Shown here: one piece after another, positions 36,936 through 44,802 of the stretch
Position numbering within the stretch: the stretch's first letter is position 1
How the letters are laid out: the number at the start of each line of letters is the position of its first letter
NCBI GenBank assembly: GCA_951812615.1
Contig: CATOSU010000019.1
Span: forward strand, 48,114-112,113
DNA length: 64,000 bases
Source of the DNA: an uncultured Paracoccaceae bacterium
Lineage (GTDB): Bacteria; Pseudomonadota; Alphaproteobacteria; Rhodobacterales; Rhodobacteraceae
Direction of reading: 5' to 3'
Made by a program: the position numbers and the translations under genes
Notes under the pieces: generated by a model
What the model was told of the DNA's origin: nothing
Database searches by the model: none
What the model saw: only the letters and a program-made list of their open reading frames with translations

Positions 36936-37105
36936 TGAGTCGCCAATGCAAGTACCTTTGCGGTCCGGTGCTGCCACGCGAAAGCTGCGTCCGGCAGGAA
37001 TATCTCAGGATTGACGGATTGTCAGGGGGCCGGGCGGTGATAACCGGTCTTGACCTTCCCGTCGGTGGAAGCCCTAGACATGCAGTCAGACCGGAGGAAA
37101 TCGCA

Positions 37106-37534
37106 ATGAAATTCTTACAGCTTGCATTGGCATCGGTCGCATTGATCGGGGCGGTGTGGGCGGTTCAATCCTTCGGTACCGGAACGTCCGGGGCCAGTGC
37201 CCAACCCGATGGCGATGCCTTGGTCCGCATTGTGCTGCCAGAGGACCTGTCGGATCTGGCGCAGGTCGGGAAAACCGTGTTCACTGCCGCCTGTGCCAAT
37301 TGCCACGGCACCGATGGCGTCGGACGCGACGGGGCCGGACCGCCGCTGGTCCACAAGATTTACGAACCGTCCCACCATGGCGACCAATCGTTCTATCTTG
37401 CGGTCGATCGCGGGGTGCGGGCACATCACTGGCGTTTCGGAAACATGGCGCCGGTCGATGGATTGACGCACAGCGATGTCGCCGCGATCATTGCCTATAT
37501 CCGAGAAGTCCAGCGCGCGAACGGGATCTACTGA
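37106..37534 (+). CDS. Small periplasmic class I cytochrome c
   Basis: A 142-residue protein with an N-terminal hydrophobic segment (MKFLQLALASVALIGAVWAV) that is a signal peptide or anchor. It has one haem site, CANCHGTDGVGRDGAGPPL (CxxCH near residue 64), and a distal methionine probably in FGNMAPV near 115. It would carry electrons in the periplasm. GGAGG precedes the start. It is followed 38 bases later by a cytochrome c'-like gene, so the two probably work together, perhaps around sulfur or nitric oxide chemistry; the partner enzyme is not visible. Confidence 0.88.
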   Translation: MKFLQLALASVALIGAVWAVQSFGTGTSGASAQPDGDALVRIVLPEDLSDLAQVGKTVFTAACANCHGTDGVGRDGAGPPLVHKIYEPSHHGDQSFYLAVDRGVRAHHWRFGNMAPVDGLTHSDVAAIIAYIREVQRANGIY

Positions 37535-37572
37535 CATTTACGCAACCAACCGATCAGAATACAGGACACGAG

Positions 37573-38010
37573 ATGCCGAAACGAGGCCCGATTGTCATAG
37601 CCGTCACTCTCTGCGCCACTGCGGTGCTGGCCCATCAAGGGGTGCAAAACCCGGCCGTTAAGACGCGGATGGATGCCATGTCGGCGATCGGCGTCCAGAT
37701 GAAGGTTCTGGGTGACATGGCCAAGGGCAAAACCACCTTCGATGCCAATGCGGCGCAGCTTGCGGCCTCCGGCATCGCGGACCACGCGGCGAAGGTGCCG
37801 GCCCTGTTCGAGGCGCCCGAAACCGATCCCAAATCCGAAGCCCTCCCCGCAATCTGGGACAATTTCGGCGACTTCACCCGGATTTCCGCCGATCTCGAAG
37901 CCGCCGCCACACAGGCCGCGTCATCGATGGCCACGGCCGGGGATCTGGCGCAGGCCATGGCCACCATCGGGGCCACTTGTTCCGCCTGCCATAAATCCTA
38001 CCGCAAATGA
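37573..38010 (+). CDS. Cytochrome c'-like (class II) protein
   Basis: A 145-residue protein with signal peptide (MPKRGPIVIAVTLCATAVLA) and mostly alpha-helical sequence. The haem site CSACHKSYRK is at the extreme C-terminus, the arrangement of class II cytochromes (c', c-556). Early residues AVKTRMDAMSAIGVQMKVLG give a methionine in helix 1, which favours the low-spin six-coordinate c-556 type over NO-binding c'. Pairs with the class I cytochrome just upstream. Confidence 0.88.
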   Translation: MPKRGPIVIAVTLCATAVLAHQGVQNPAVKTRMDAMSAIGVQMKVLGDMAKGKTTFDANAAQLAASGIADHAAKVPALFEAPETDPKSEALPAIWDNFGDFTRISADLEAAATQAASSMATAGDLAQAMATIGATCSACHKSYRK

Positions 38011-38038
38011 AAACGGGGCCCGGTCCCGGCCCCTGCTC

Positions 38039-38094
38039 TTCATCTTTGTCCAAATACTCCCGCCGGAGGCGCCGATTTTTCGCAGAAAAATCGT
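38039..38094. repeat. 56-bp dispersed repeat, copy 1, ending in a hairpin
   Basis: This element differs at two positions from the one at 40569-40624. It contains CAAATACTCCCGCCGGAGGC and ends in a hairpin with nine-base arms CGATTTTTC/GAAAAATCG around GCA. Here it separates the convergent cytochrome and glpX genes, where the hairpin could end both transcripts. Confidence 0.85.
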
Positions 38095-38100
38095 GCCCCC

Positions 38101-39063
38101 TTACAGGGCCGGCGTGCGATAGCTCATGGTCCGCACCGACCCGGTCTTCGACCGCATCAGCAGGGTGGTGGTTTCCAGCCAGCCGGGCTCGCGCCGGATC
38201 CCCGGCAGCAACGTGCCGCCGGTCACGCCGGTGGCGGCAAAGATAACGTCCTCGGTCACCAGCTCGTCCCGGCGATAGCTCCGGTCCAGATCGGCGATCC
38301 CGGCCTTATCGGCCCGCGCGCGCTCATCGTCGTTGCGAAACAGCAGCCGTCCTTCGAACTGCCCGCCCATGCATTTCAGCGCCGCGGCCGCCAGAACGCC
38401 CTCGGGGGCACCGCCTGTGCCCATATACATGTCGATCCCGGTCTTGCCCGGCTCGGCGCAGTGCATCACCCCGGCCACGTCGCCATCGGTGATCAGCCGG
38501 ATCGCCGCCCCGGTCGAGCGGACCTCGGCAATAATGTCCTGATGCCGGGGGCGTTCGAGGATACAGACGGTAATGTCCGACGGCGCACAGCCCCTTTCGG
38601 TCGCCAGCGCCGACACCCGCGTCGCCGCCGGCATGTCCAGCGACACCAGCCCGTCGGGATAGCCGGGCCCGATGGCAATCTTGTCCATATACACGTCCGG
38701 CGCGTGCAGCATTGATCCGCGCGGCCCCATCGCGATCACCGTCAGCGCGTTGGGCATGTCCTTGGCGGTCAGCGTGGTACCCTCCAGCGGGTCCAGCGCG
38801 ATGTCCACACCGGGGCCGTTGCCGGTGCCGACTTCCTCGCCGATATAAAGCATCGGTGCCTCGTCGCGCTCGCCTTCACCGATGACGACGACGCCGGAGA
38901 TGTCCAGCAGGTTCAGCTGTTCGCGCATGGCGTTGACAGCGGCCTGATCCGCAGCCTTTTCATCGCCGCGCCCGACCCAGTTGGCCGATGCCAGCGCCGC
39001 CTGTTCCGCGACCCGGGCCAGCCCGAGTGAAAGCATGCGGTCGTGAAATTCCGATCTGGCCAT
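38101..39063 (-). CDS. glpX: Class II fructose-1,6-bisphosphatase
   Basis: A 320-residue GlpX protein. Metal and phosphate motifs are seen in GEGERDEAPMLYIGEEVG (residues ~62-79), VDIALDPLEGTTLTAKDMPN near 85-104 and GTGGAPEGVLAAAALKCMGG near 190-210. It removes the 1-phosphate from fructose 1,6-bisphosphate in gluconeogenesis. In roseobacters it commonly lies next to homoserine dehydrogenase, as here (hom starts upstream on the same strand). Confidence 0.96.
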   Translation of the reverse strand: MARSEFHDRMLSLGLARVAEQAALASANWVGRGDEKAADQAAVNAMREQLNLLDISGVVVIGEGERDEAPMLYIGEEVGTGNGPGVDIALDPLEGTTLTAKDMPNALTVIAMGPRGSMLHAPDVYMDKIAIGPGYPDGLVSLDMPAATRVSALATERGCAPSDITVCILERPRHQDIIAEVRSTGAAIRLITDGDVAGVMHCAEPGKTGIDMYMGTGGAPEGVLAAAALKCMGGQFEGRLLFRNDDERARADKAGIADLDRSYRRDELVTEDVIFAATGVTGGTLLPGIRREPGWLETTTLLMRSKTGSVRTMSYRTPAL

Positions 39064-39171
39064 GGTGGGGTCCTCGTCTGTGCAATTATACTGTTGTATC
39101 CCGTGCTAGCCGGGCAATCCGCGCAGGGCAAGCCGTGTAATGCCGCAGAAACTTCAGAAGCTTCAGAGGCC

Positions 39172-40458
39172 TCAGACTTCCTCGATCCGCAAAGCAACCG
39201 GCGTCGAGACCAGAACGTCGGTGCCCGCCATCGATCCCAGCGCTTCGTCCAGCGCGTCGCGCGTGGTCTTGTGCGTGACGATCAGAACCGGCGCTTCGGG
39301 CTCAGAATCGCCGTACTGGCGCATCCGGTCGATCGAGATGCCCGAGGCCCCGAGGATCGTCGCGATTTGTGCCAGCGCGCCGGGTTTGTCTTTGAGCGTC
39401 ATGCGCAGGTAGAACGGCGCAGGCAGGGAGGATTTCGCCGCCGGCACGGTTTCCAACTGGTCCGCCGGCTGGCCGAATGTCGGCACCCTGTATCCGCGGG
39501 CGAGGTCACAGACATCGCCCATCACCGCGCTCGCCGTCGGGCCTTCGCCGGCCCCGGGCCCTCGCAGCACGATCTGTTCGACCGCGTCGCCTTCGATCAC
39601 CACCATGTTGGTGCCGCCCTCGAGCTGTCCCAGGGGCGAGCTTGCCGGCACCAGACAGGGCTGCATCCGCTGTTCCAGCCCGCGCGCCGTGCGCTGGGAC
39701 ACGCCCAACAGCTTGATCCGGAACCCCATATCGGCGGCCTGGTGGATGTCCTCGATCGAGACCTTGTCGATGCCCTCCAGCCGGATGCCGTCGAAATCGG
39801 GCCGAGCGCCGAAGGCCACGGCCGACAACAGCGCCAGCTTGTGCCCGGCATCGATGCCGCCGATGTCCAGTGTCGGGTCCGCCTCGACATAACCCAGCCC
39901 GTCAGCCTCGGCAAAAGCCTCCTCATAGGTCAGCCCGGCCTTTTCCATCCGCGTCAGGATGTAATTGCAGGTGCCGTTCATCACCCCCATCACCCGCGTC
40001 ACGCGGTTGGCCGCCAGCCCCTCAGTCAGCGCCTTGACCACCGGGATACCGCCGGCAACGGCGGCCTCGAACCGGATCACCCGGCCTCGGGCCTCGGCTT
40101 TTTCCGCCAGCGCCTGACCGTGCAGGGCCAGCATTGCCTTGTTCGCGGTCACCACGTCCTTGCCGGCGGCAAGCGCGGCCTCGGTCGCCTGTTTCGCCGC
40201 CCCGTCGCTGCCGCCCATCAGTTCAACGAAGACATCGACATCCTCGCGCACCGCCAGCGCCACGGGATCGTCGCACCACGTATAGCCCGACAGGCCGATG
40301 CCGCGATCCTTCGACCGGTCCCGCGCCGAAACCGCCGTAATCTCCACCGGGCGCCCGCACCGCGCCGTCAGCATCTCCGCATGGGTGCGCACGATCCGCA
40401 CAACCCCCACACCGACGGTTCCCAGTCCCGCAATCCCCAGACGCAGTGGCGTGCTCAT
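39172..40458 (-). CDS. hom: Homoserine dehydrogenase
   Basis: A 428-residue enzyme. The Rossmann nucleotide-binding start is LGIAGLGTVGVGVVRIV, the central segment VMGVMNGTCNYILTRMEK is the family signature, and a C-terminal ACT domain (from ~345, FYLRMTLKDKPGALAQIA) provides threonine feedback. It reduces aspartate semialdehyde to homoserine for threonine and methionine synthesis. Transcribed leftward towards glpX, with about 100 bases between. Confidence 0.96.
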   Translation of the reverse strand: MSTPLRLGIAGLGTVGVGVVRIVRTHAEMLTARCGRPVEITAVSARDRSKDRGIGLSGYTWCDDPVALAVREDVDVFVELMGGSDGAAKQATEAALAAGKDVVTANKAMLALHGQALAEKAEARGRVIRFEAAVAGGIPVVKALTEGLAANRVTRVMGVMNGTCNYILTRMEKAGLTYEEAFAEADGLGYVEADPTLDIGGIDAGHKLALLSAVAFGARPDFDGIRLEGIDKVSIEDIHQAADMGFRIKLLGVSQRTARGLEQRMQPCLVPASSPLGQLEGGTNMVVIEGDAVEQIVLRGPGAGEGPTASAVMGDVCDLARGYRVPTFGQPADQLETVPAAKSSLPAPFYLRMTLKDKPGALAQIATILGASGISIDRMRQYGDSEPEAPVLIVTHKTTRDALDEALGSMAGTDVLVSTPVALRIEEV

Positions 40459-40568
40459 CCGCCGGATCCTTCCTGTCGCAAATTCCCGGCCCCTCGTAGC
40501 CGCTTCGCCCCGGGGGTGCCAGTCCCGCCGGCAACAAAAGTGACGGTCCGGCCCCCGGACCCCGCATT

Positions 40569-40624
40569 TTCATCTTTGTTCAAATACTCCCGCCGGAGGC
40601 GCCGATTTTTCGTAGAAAAATCGT
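40569..40624. repeat. 56-bp dispersed repeat, copy 2
   Basis: Second copy of the element at 38039-38094, with the same hairpin arms and a GTA loop. It lies in the gap between the lipoprotein gene (ends 40637) and the upstream side of hom, not at convergent ends. Its role is therefore not only to separate facing transcripts, but it could terminate the lipoprotein transcript. Confidence 0.85.
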
Positions 40625-40636
40625 CCTCCGCGCTGG

Positions 40637-40918
40637 TCAGGGGCTGACCCCGCCGGCCATGCGCGCGCGGGTCTCCGGATCCACGACCGGCCCGCTCAGC
40701 CCGTCGGCGCGCCGTTTCAGCTGCCCCGACCGCGCCGTCAGCTCGTCTTCCAGCGCCTCGGCAGCCTTGTCGGGCGGTTCAACACTCTGCAGCCCGTCCA
40801 GCGAGACCAGCTCGGGATAGTCTGACGCGTTGACCCATTCCGGCACGGCCTGATCCAGTTCCGGCACGTCGATACAGCCGGAAAGACACAGACAAAGAAC
40901 AAGGACCACGCGCAGCAT
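40637..40918 (-). CDS. Small lipoprotein, unknown function
   Basis: A 93-residue protein with a lipoprotein signal peptide (MLRVVLVLCLCLSGC, lipobox LSGC with Cys15). The mature part is acidic and helical, with a heptad-like stretch around KAAEALEDELTARSGQLKRRADGL. No known domain. It is divergent from the TetR regulator, with the regulator's palindrome between, so it may belong to that regulon. Confidence 0.72.
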   Translation of the reverse strand: MLRVVLVLCLCLSGCIDVPELDQAVPEWVNASDYPELVSLDGLQSVEPPDKAAEALEDELTARSGQLKRRADGLSGPVVDPETRARMAGGVSP

Positions 40919-40963
40919 GATCCCGGCATGCCCTGTTTTCCGCGCCCCGGCAAGTCCGGGGTT

Positions 40964-40987
40964 CTATCTGAACAATCGTTCAGATAG
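40964..40987. promoter_or_regulatory. TetR-type operator palindrome
   Basis: CTATCTGAAC (40964-40973) and GTTCAGATAG (40978-40987) are perfect 10-base inverted arms around AATC. The site ends one base before the ATG at 40989, so a bound repressor would block initiation of the TetR gene itself and probably also the divergent lipoprotein. Confidence 0.8.
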
Positions 40988-40988
40988 C

Positions 40989-41600
40989 ATGGGACCAATG
41001 GCACGTACCGCAGGCTCGCATTCCGACATCACCGGCCCCCGCATCCGCGAGGCTGCGCTGACGCTGTTTGCCCGGCACGGGTTTGCCGCGGTGTCGATGC
41101 GTCAGATCGCGGCCGAAGTCGGGGTGCAGGCCGGGGCGCTCTACAACTACACGCCCGACAAACAGTCGCTGCTGTTTGACCTGATGCAGCGCCATATGGA
41201 GAGCTTGCTGAGCGAAGTGGCACGCCATGTGTCCGGCGCAACCCCCGCGGCGCGTCTCGAAAGCTTTGTCCGGTTCCATATCGGGTTCCACATCGGCCGG
41301 CCGGATGAAATGTTCATTGCCTACATGGAACTGCGCAACCTGACCCCGGATAATTTCGCCCGGATCGAAACCCTGCGCCGGCGCTACGAAGACATGCTTG
41401 AAGCCATCCTGCAGGACGGGGTCGCGCAGGGGGCTTTTTCCGTCCCCGACACCAAGATCGCCACGCTGGGCCTGATTGCCATGCTCAACGGGGTGAACAC
41501 ATGGTACCGGCCCGAAGGCCGCCTGTCGCAGACGCAGGTCGAAGGCATCTACTGGGACATGGCAAGACAGTCCGTCGGCGCCGAGCAGGGCGTGGTCTGA
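40989..41600 (+). CDS. TetR-family transcriptional regulator
   Basis: About 203 residues. The N-terminal helix-turn-helix reads AALTLFARHGFAAVSMRQIA then GVQAGALYNYTPDKQSLL. The C-terminal ligand domain (AYMELRNLTPDNFARIETLR, later GLIAMLNGVNTWYRPEGRLS) resembles regulators of acyl-CoA or fatty-acid breakdown. Start is at 40989 or at the in-frame ATG at 40998; no clear ribosome-binding site, because the operator occupies that position. Very likely autorepressed. Other targets are not visible in the window. Confidence 0.88.
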   Translation: MGPMARTAGSHSDITGPRIREAALTLFARHGFAAVSMRQIAAEVGVQAGALYNYTPDKQSLLFDLMQRHMESLLSEVARHVSGATPAARLESFVRFHIGFHIGRPDEMFIAYMELRNLTPDNFARIETLRRRYEDMLEAILQDGVAQGAFSVPDTKIATLGLIAMLNGVNTWYRPEGRLSQTQVEGIYWDMARQSVGAEQGVV

Positions 41601-41679
41601 ACCGCTGGCAAAACCCGTGGTCCGGACGCGGGCAAACTGGTACTCTGGCCTGAATATGTCTCAAAGGACGGGTCTTATC

Positions 41680-42282
41680 ATGTTGAAGCGCACAATTGTT
41701 CTGATCAGTCTGATGGCGACCCCGGCGCTGGCCGACATCTCGGAAGAGGCGAATGCCTGTATCGATGAGCTTCGGTCGCGTTTCGGCAATGTTGGCGGCG
41801 AAGTCCTGCAGCAGCAGGGCAGCGAAGCGGGCACATATGTCCTGCTGCGGGTTGCCGACGGCACCGAGTATGAATGCATTGTCTGGTCCGGTCCCGAGGT
41901 GGCGGAACTGCGGCGCGCCGGAGCGCAGAGTGGCGCTGCGGACGCCGGTGGGTCTGTCGGCGAGACGGTGTCCGGCACCCGGCGCGTGCGATTTGATGCC
42001 GGCACCAGCGGCACGGCCATGACAGCAGTACTGAACCCCGACAGCTCGGTGCGCTTCGTGCTGGGCGCCAGTGACGGGCAGTTCCTGAATGTGGATATCG
42101 GGTCGCATGGCGGCGCGCTGGATTACCGGATCGAGAACCCGGACGGATCTGCACTGCTGGATCTGATCGCGTCGGACACGCCCTACCGGGGGCAGCTGTG
42201 GCAGTCGGGCGATCACGTGATCGAGATTTTGAATGCCGGAGCGCAGCCGGTCACTTTCGATCTGGGCATCGGGATCGAATGA
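41680..42282 (+). CDS. Secreted hypothetical protein
   Basis: A 200-residue protein with signal peptide (MLKRTIVLISLMATPALADI) and AAAGGACGGG before the start. The mature part has two segments. One, around residues 25-75, has two cysteines (NACIDELRSRFGN and EYECIVWSG). The second, from ~115, is predicted beta-rich (GALDYRIENPDGSALLDLI, GDHVIEILNAGAQPVTFDL) like periplasmic binding modules. No family recognised. Confidence 0.7.
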   Translation: MLKRTIVLISLMATPALADISEEANACIDELRSRFGNVGGEVLQQQGSEAGTYVLLRVADGTEYECIVWSGPEVAELRRAGAQSGAADAGGSVGETVSGTRRVRFDAGTSGTAMTAVLNPDSSVRFVLGASDGQFLNVDIGSHGGALDYRIENPDGSALLDLIASDTPYRGQLWQSGDHVIEILNAGAQPVTFDLGIGIE

Positions 42283-42386
42283 CGACCGAGGGCGGCGGCG
42301 CCTGCTGAGAATTCCGCGGGTGTCAGTCTCTTTGGGCCGACCGCCCCGGTCTGCGGTGGCAGTCGGTCAGGCTGTGCGACCCGTGG

Positions 42387-42725
42387 TCAGTCCGGGAAGC
42401 CCATCCTGCGCGTCAGCCGGAATTGCAGGTCGAACTGAGGCCGGTCCGGCCGCCCGATGGTGCCATCAATCGTGCCGTCCAGAAGCTCGCCCCGCACCAC
42501 CGTTTCGAATTGCTCGCTTGCCGTGCCATAGACGGTCCGCGGCGGTCCGTAATAATGCACGTTGAGCCATGCCTTGAACCGGGTGCCGGTCAGTTCGTAC
42601 CGGCCGGTGGTGTATTGCCGGTTGTCGCCGCCCATGACGCGGTCATTCTGGAAGATAAATACGCCGCGGTTCTCCCAGCCGAACGCCCCATAGACCTCGC
42701 CTGTCCAGATGCCTTCGATCGCCAT
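42387..42725 (-). CDS. Small GrlR-like beta-barrel protein, hypothetical
   Basis: About 112 residues. The pattern MAIEGIWTGEVYG, GVFIFQNDRVMGGDNRQY, TGRYELTGTRFKAWLNV and a closing GTIGRPDRPQFDLQFRL resembles the small barrel fold of GrlR-type proteins. The resemblance is in layout rather than clear sequence identity. Start at the inner ATG at 42725. No secretion system is nearby, so the GrlR name does not imply a role in virulence regulation. Confidence 0.6.
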   Translation of the reverse strand: MAIEGIWTGEVYGAFGWENRGVFIFQNDRVMGGDNRQYTTGRYELTGTRFKAWLNVHYYGPPRTVYGTASEQFETVVRGELLDGTIDGTIGRPDRPQFDLQFRLTRRMGFPD

Positions 42726-42842
42726 GTCGTACCTCGTCACAGAGAAGATGCGGTGATGCTATCACTTGTCGGGTTTTCAGGGTATACTACAATACGCCCT
42801 GCAATATGATCTCCTGACTGGCCGACGGACAGAAAAAGCCTG

Positions 42843-43709
42843 ATGAAGGACAAGGACAAGCAGACCCGTTCAGCTCCCCCGGACCATGCGTCCCTGAACG
42901 GGGCCGATCCTGTGGCGGCCGGGGATCCGCCTGCGCCCTTGCCCCGCAAAGCCTACAAAAAGAAGCTGGCCGACCTGCAGGTCGAACTGGTCAAGCTGCA
43001 GGAATGGGTCAGGCGCAGGGAGCTCAAGGTCGTCGTCGTGTTCGAAGGGCGGGATGCGGCCGGCAAAGGCGGGGTGATCAAGCGGATCGTGCAAAGCCTG
43101 AACCCGCGCATCTGCCGGATCGTCGCGCTGGGCACCCCGACCGAACGGGAAGCCAAGCAGTGGTATTTCCAGCGCTATGTCGAAAAACTGCCGACCGGTG
43201 GCGAAATCGTGCTGTTTGACCGGTCGTGGTACAATCGCGCCGGTGTCGAACGGGTCATGGGGTTCTGCACCGATGAAGAACATCAGGAATTCCTGCGCTC
43301 CTGCCCCGAGTTCGAGCGCATGCTGGTGCGGGCGGGTATCGTTTTGGTGAAATACTGGTTTTCCGTCAGCGACGAGGAACAGGAACGCCGGTTCCAGGCC
43401 CGGATCGAAAACCCCACTAAGCGCTGGAAACTGTCGCCGATGGACATTGAATCGCGCCAGCGCTGGGTCGAGTACTCCAAGGCCAAGGACGAAATGTTCG
43501 CGCATACCGACATCAAGCAGGCGCCGTGGTACGTTGTAGACGCCGACAACAAGATGCGTGCGCGGCTGAACTGCATCAGCCACCTGCTGTCGCTGTTGCC
43601 ATACGAAGACCTGTCGCCGGGCCCGATTTCCCTGCCGGCCCGGCAGGATGCCGGCGGATACGTGCGTCCGCCCCTGACAGATCAGACCTTCGTGCCCGAT
43701 ATCAGCTGA
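42843..43709 (+). CDS. ppk2: Polyphosphate kinase 2 family protein
   Basis: A 288-residue PPK2. The P-loop is VVVFEGRDAAGKGGVIKRI (residues ~60-78), then LGTPTEREAKQWYFQRYV and the Walker B region LFDRSWYNRAGVERVMGF near 125-142. PPK2 enzymes move phosphate between polyphosphate and ADP/GDP. The ~50-residue N-terminal leader is charged and proline-rich. Followed by the triple-hairpin repeat and the IS630 element. Confidence 0.93.
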   Translation: MKDKDKQTRSAPPDHASLNGADPVAAGDPPAPLPRKAYKKKLADLQVELVKLQEWVRRRELKVVVVFEGRDAAGKGGVIKRIVQSLNPRICRIVALGTPTEREAKQWYFQRYVEKLPTGGEIVLFDRSWYNRAGVERVMGFCTDEEHQEFLRSCPEFERMLVRAGIVLVKYWFSVSDEEQERRFQARIENPTKRWKLSPMDIESRQRWVEYSKAKDEMFAHTDIKQAPWYVVDADNKMRARLNCISHLLSLLPYEDLSPGPISLPARQDAGGYVRPPLTDQTFVPDIS

Positions 43710-43737
43710 GGCACTGCCGCGGTGAGGTCCGAACGGC

Positions 43738-43802
43738 AAAACCCGTGAACGGGTTTTGGAGCAAGTCATTGATGACTTGCATGCGAATTGTTGACAATTC
43801 GC
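43738..43802. repeat. Triple-hairpin 65-bp module, copy 2
   Basis: Same layout as at 12391-12455: hairpins at 43738-43757, 43761-43780 and 43783-43802, all with perfect 9-base arms. The third is GCGAATTGT/ACAATTCGC. The two-base centres differ between copies (GA, TG, TG here; CA, CA, CG there) while the arms are kept, with one exception. It lies between ppk2 and the IS630 element, 28 bases after the ppk2 stop. Confidence 0.92.
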
Positions 43803-43818
43803 CTAAAGAATCCGACCT

Positions 43819-44424
43819 TTAACCTGAGACATATCCGGCAGCCTTGAAGTAGTTCCAGCACTCTTCCGGTGAGAAGAGTTCGCAGATTTCAGTGAGGGCT
43901 TTGAACATGTCGGTGAAGGTTCGAGCGCCGATCCTGCGCAGGTGTGCTTTGAGTTTCGAGAAGGCCATCTCGATCGGGTTGAGATCGGGGCTATAGGGCG
44001 GCAGAAACAGGAACCAGCATCCGGCTTTGCGCATGGCTTTGGCCGCAGCGGCATTCTTGTGCGTCGCGAGGTTGTCTAGGATCACGACGGTACCTGGCTC
44101 CAGTTCCGGCACCAGCACCTGCTCGACATAAGCCGCAAAGGCTTCGCCATCCATCGCGCCCTTGATGACCCAGGGTGCGATCAATGCGTCGGCGCTGAGG
44201 CCCGCGATGAAGGTCTGCGTGCCCCATGATCCAAAGGGCGCATCCATCACCAGCCGCGCGCCCCGTTGTGACCATCCACGCTGGCGGGTCAGGTTGGTTT
44301 TGACAGAGGTTTCATCAATGAATACAGCACGATCTGGCTGAGCCGAGACGGCAGGCAAGCGGTGTTTGACCCAATGGTCGCGTTGTTTCCTTACCCTCGC
44401 GCGGTGTCGTTCAGTCGCGACCAA
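43819..44424 (-). CDS. IS630 transposase, catalytic (DDE) frame
   Basis: About 200 residues with the catalytic triad: VFIDETSVKTNLTR (first Asp), TVVILDNLATHK (second Asp) and PPYSPDLNPIEMAFSKLK (Glu). Joined to the upstream frame through the A7 slippery run, it makes a full transposase of about 340 residues. It appears intact, so the element could still move. Confidence 0.88.
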   Translation of the reverse strand: MVATERHRARVRKQRDHWVKHRLPAVSAQPDRAVFIDETSVKTNLTRQRGWSQRGARLVMDAPFGSWGTQTFIAGLSADALIAPWVIKGAMDGEAFAAYVEQVLVPELEPGTVVILDNLATHKNAAAAKAMRKAGCWFLFLPPYSPDLNPIEMAFSKLKAHLRRIGARTFTDMFKALTEICELFSPEECWNYFKAAGYVSG

Positions 44425-44777
44425 CGTCTTTTTTTGTACGTGAAGCCCAGCTTGCGCAGGAACCGGCCAATCGCATCAGGGTGCGCCTGAACACCGGTCG
44501 CATCCGCAAGAGCGCCGGCAAGTTCAGGCATGGTCATGTCGCCGTCCTGTTCAATCAGTTCGATCAGAAGCGACCGATGCGGATCAAGCTTGCCCTTGCC
44601 GCGAGGACGGCCCTGAGGCGCGGCCCTTGCTTGTCCGGTTCGCCGGATCGCAAGCCCCCAACGCGCCCCGGTCGCGGGCGAAAGCTTCAGGCGCAACGCC
44701 GCCGCGCGTCCGCTCAATCCTTCTTCAACCAACTTCTGAAACCGCATCCGCAACGCGTTCGGCAAAGGTGCTGACAT
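44391..44777 (-). CDS. IS630 transposase, N-terminal frame
   Basis: The helix-turn-helix part of the transposase (MSAPLPNALRMRFQKLVEEG start, then RFLRKLGFTYKK). It contains an A-run of seven at 44429-44435 on the minus strand, where a -1 shift leads into the second frame, as is usual for this family. Beyond the run, this frame ends quickly. Confidence 0.85.
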   Translation of the reverse strand: MSAPLPNALRMRFQKLVEEGLSGRAAALRLKLSPATGARWGLAIRRTGQARAAPQGRPRGKGKLDPHRSLLIELIEQDGDMTMPELAGALADATGVQAHPDAIGRFLRKLGFTYKKRRWSRLNDTARG

Positions 44778-44802
44778 GATCCATCCTCCCAAACAGGATG
44801 AA

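Noticed and set aside
42387..42725. Type III secretion regulator GrlR
   Set aside because: Only the general fold pattern matches, and no secretion genes are nearby; kept as GrlR-like hypothetical.
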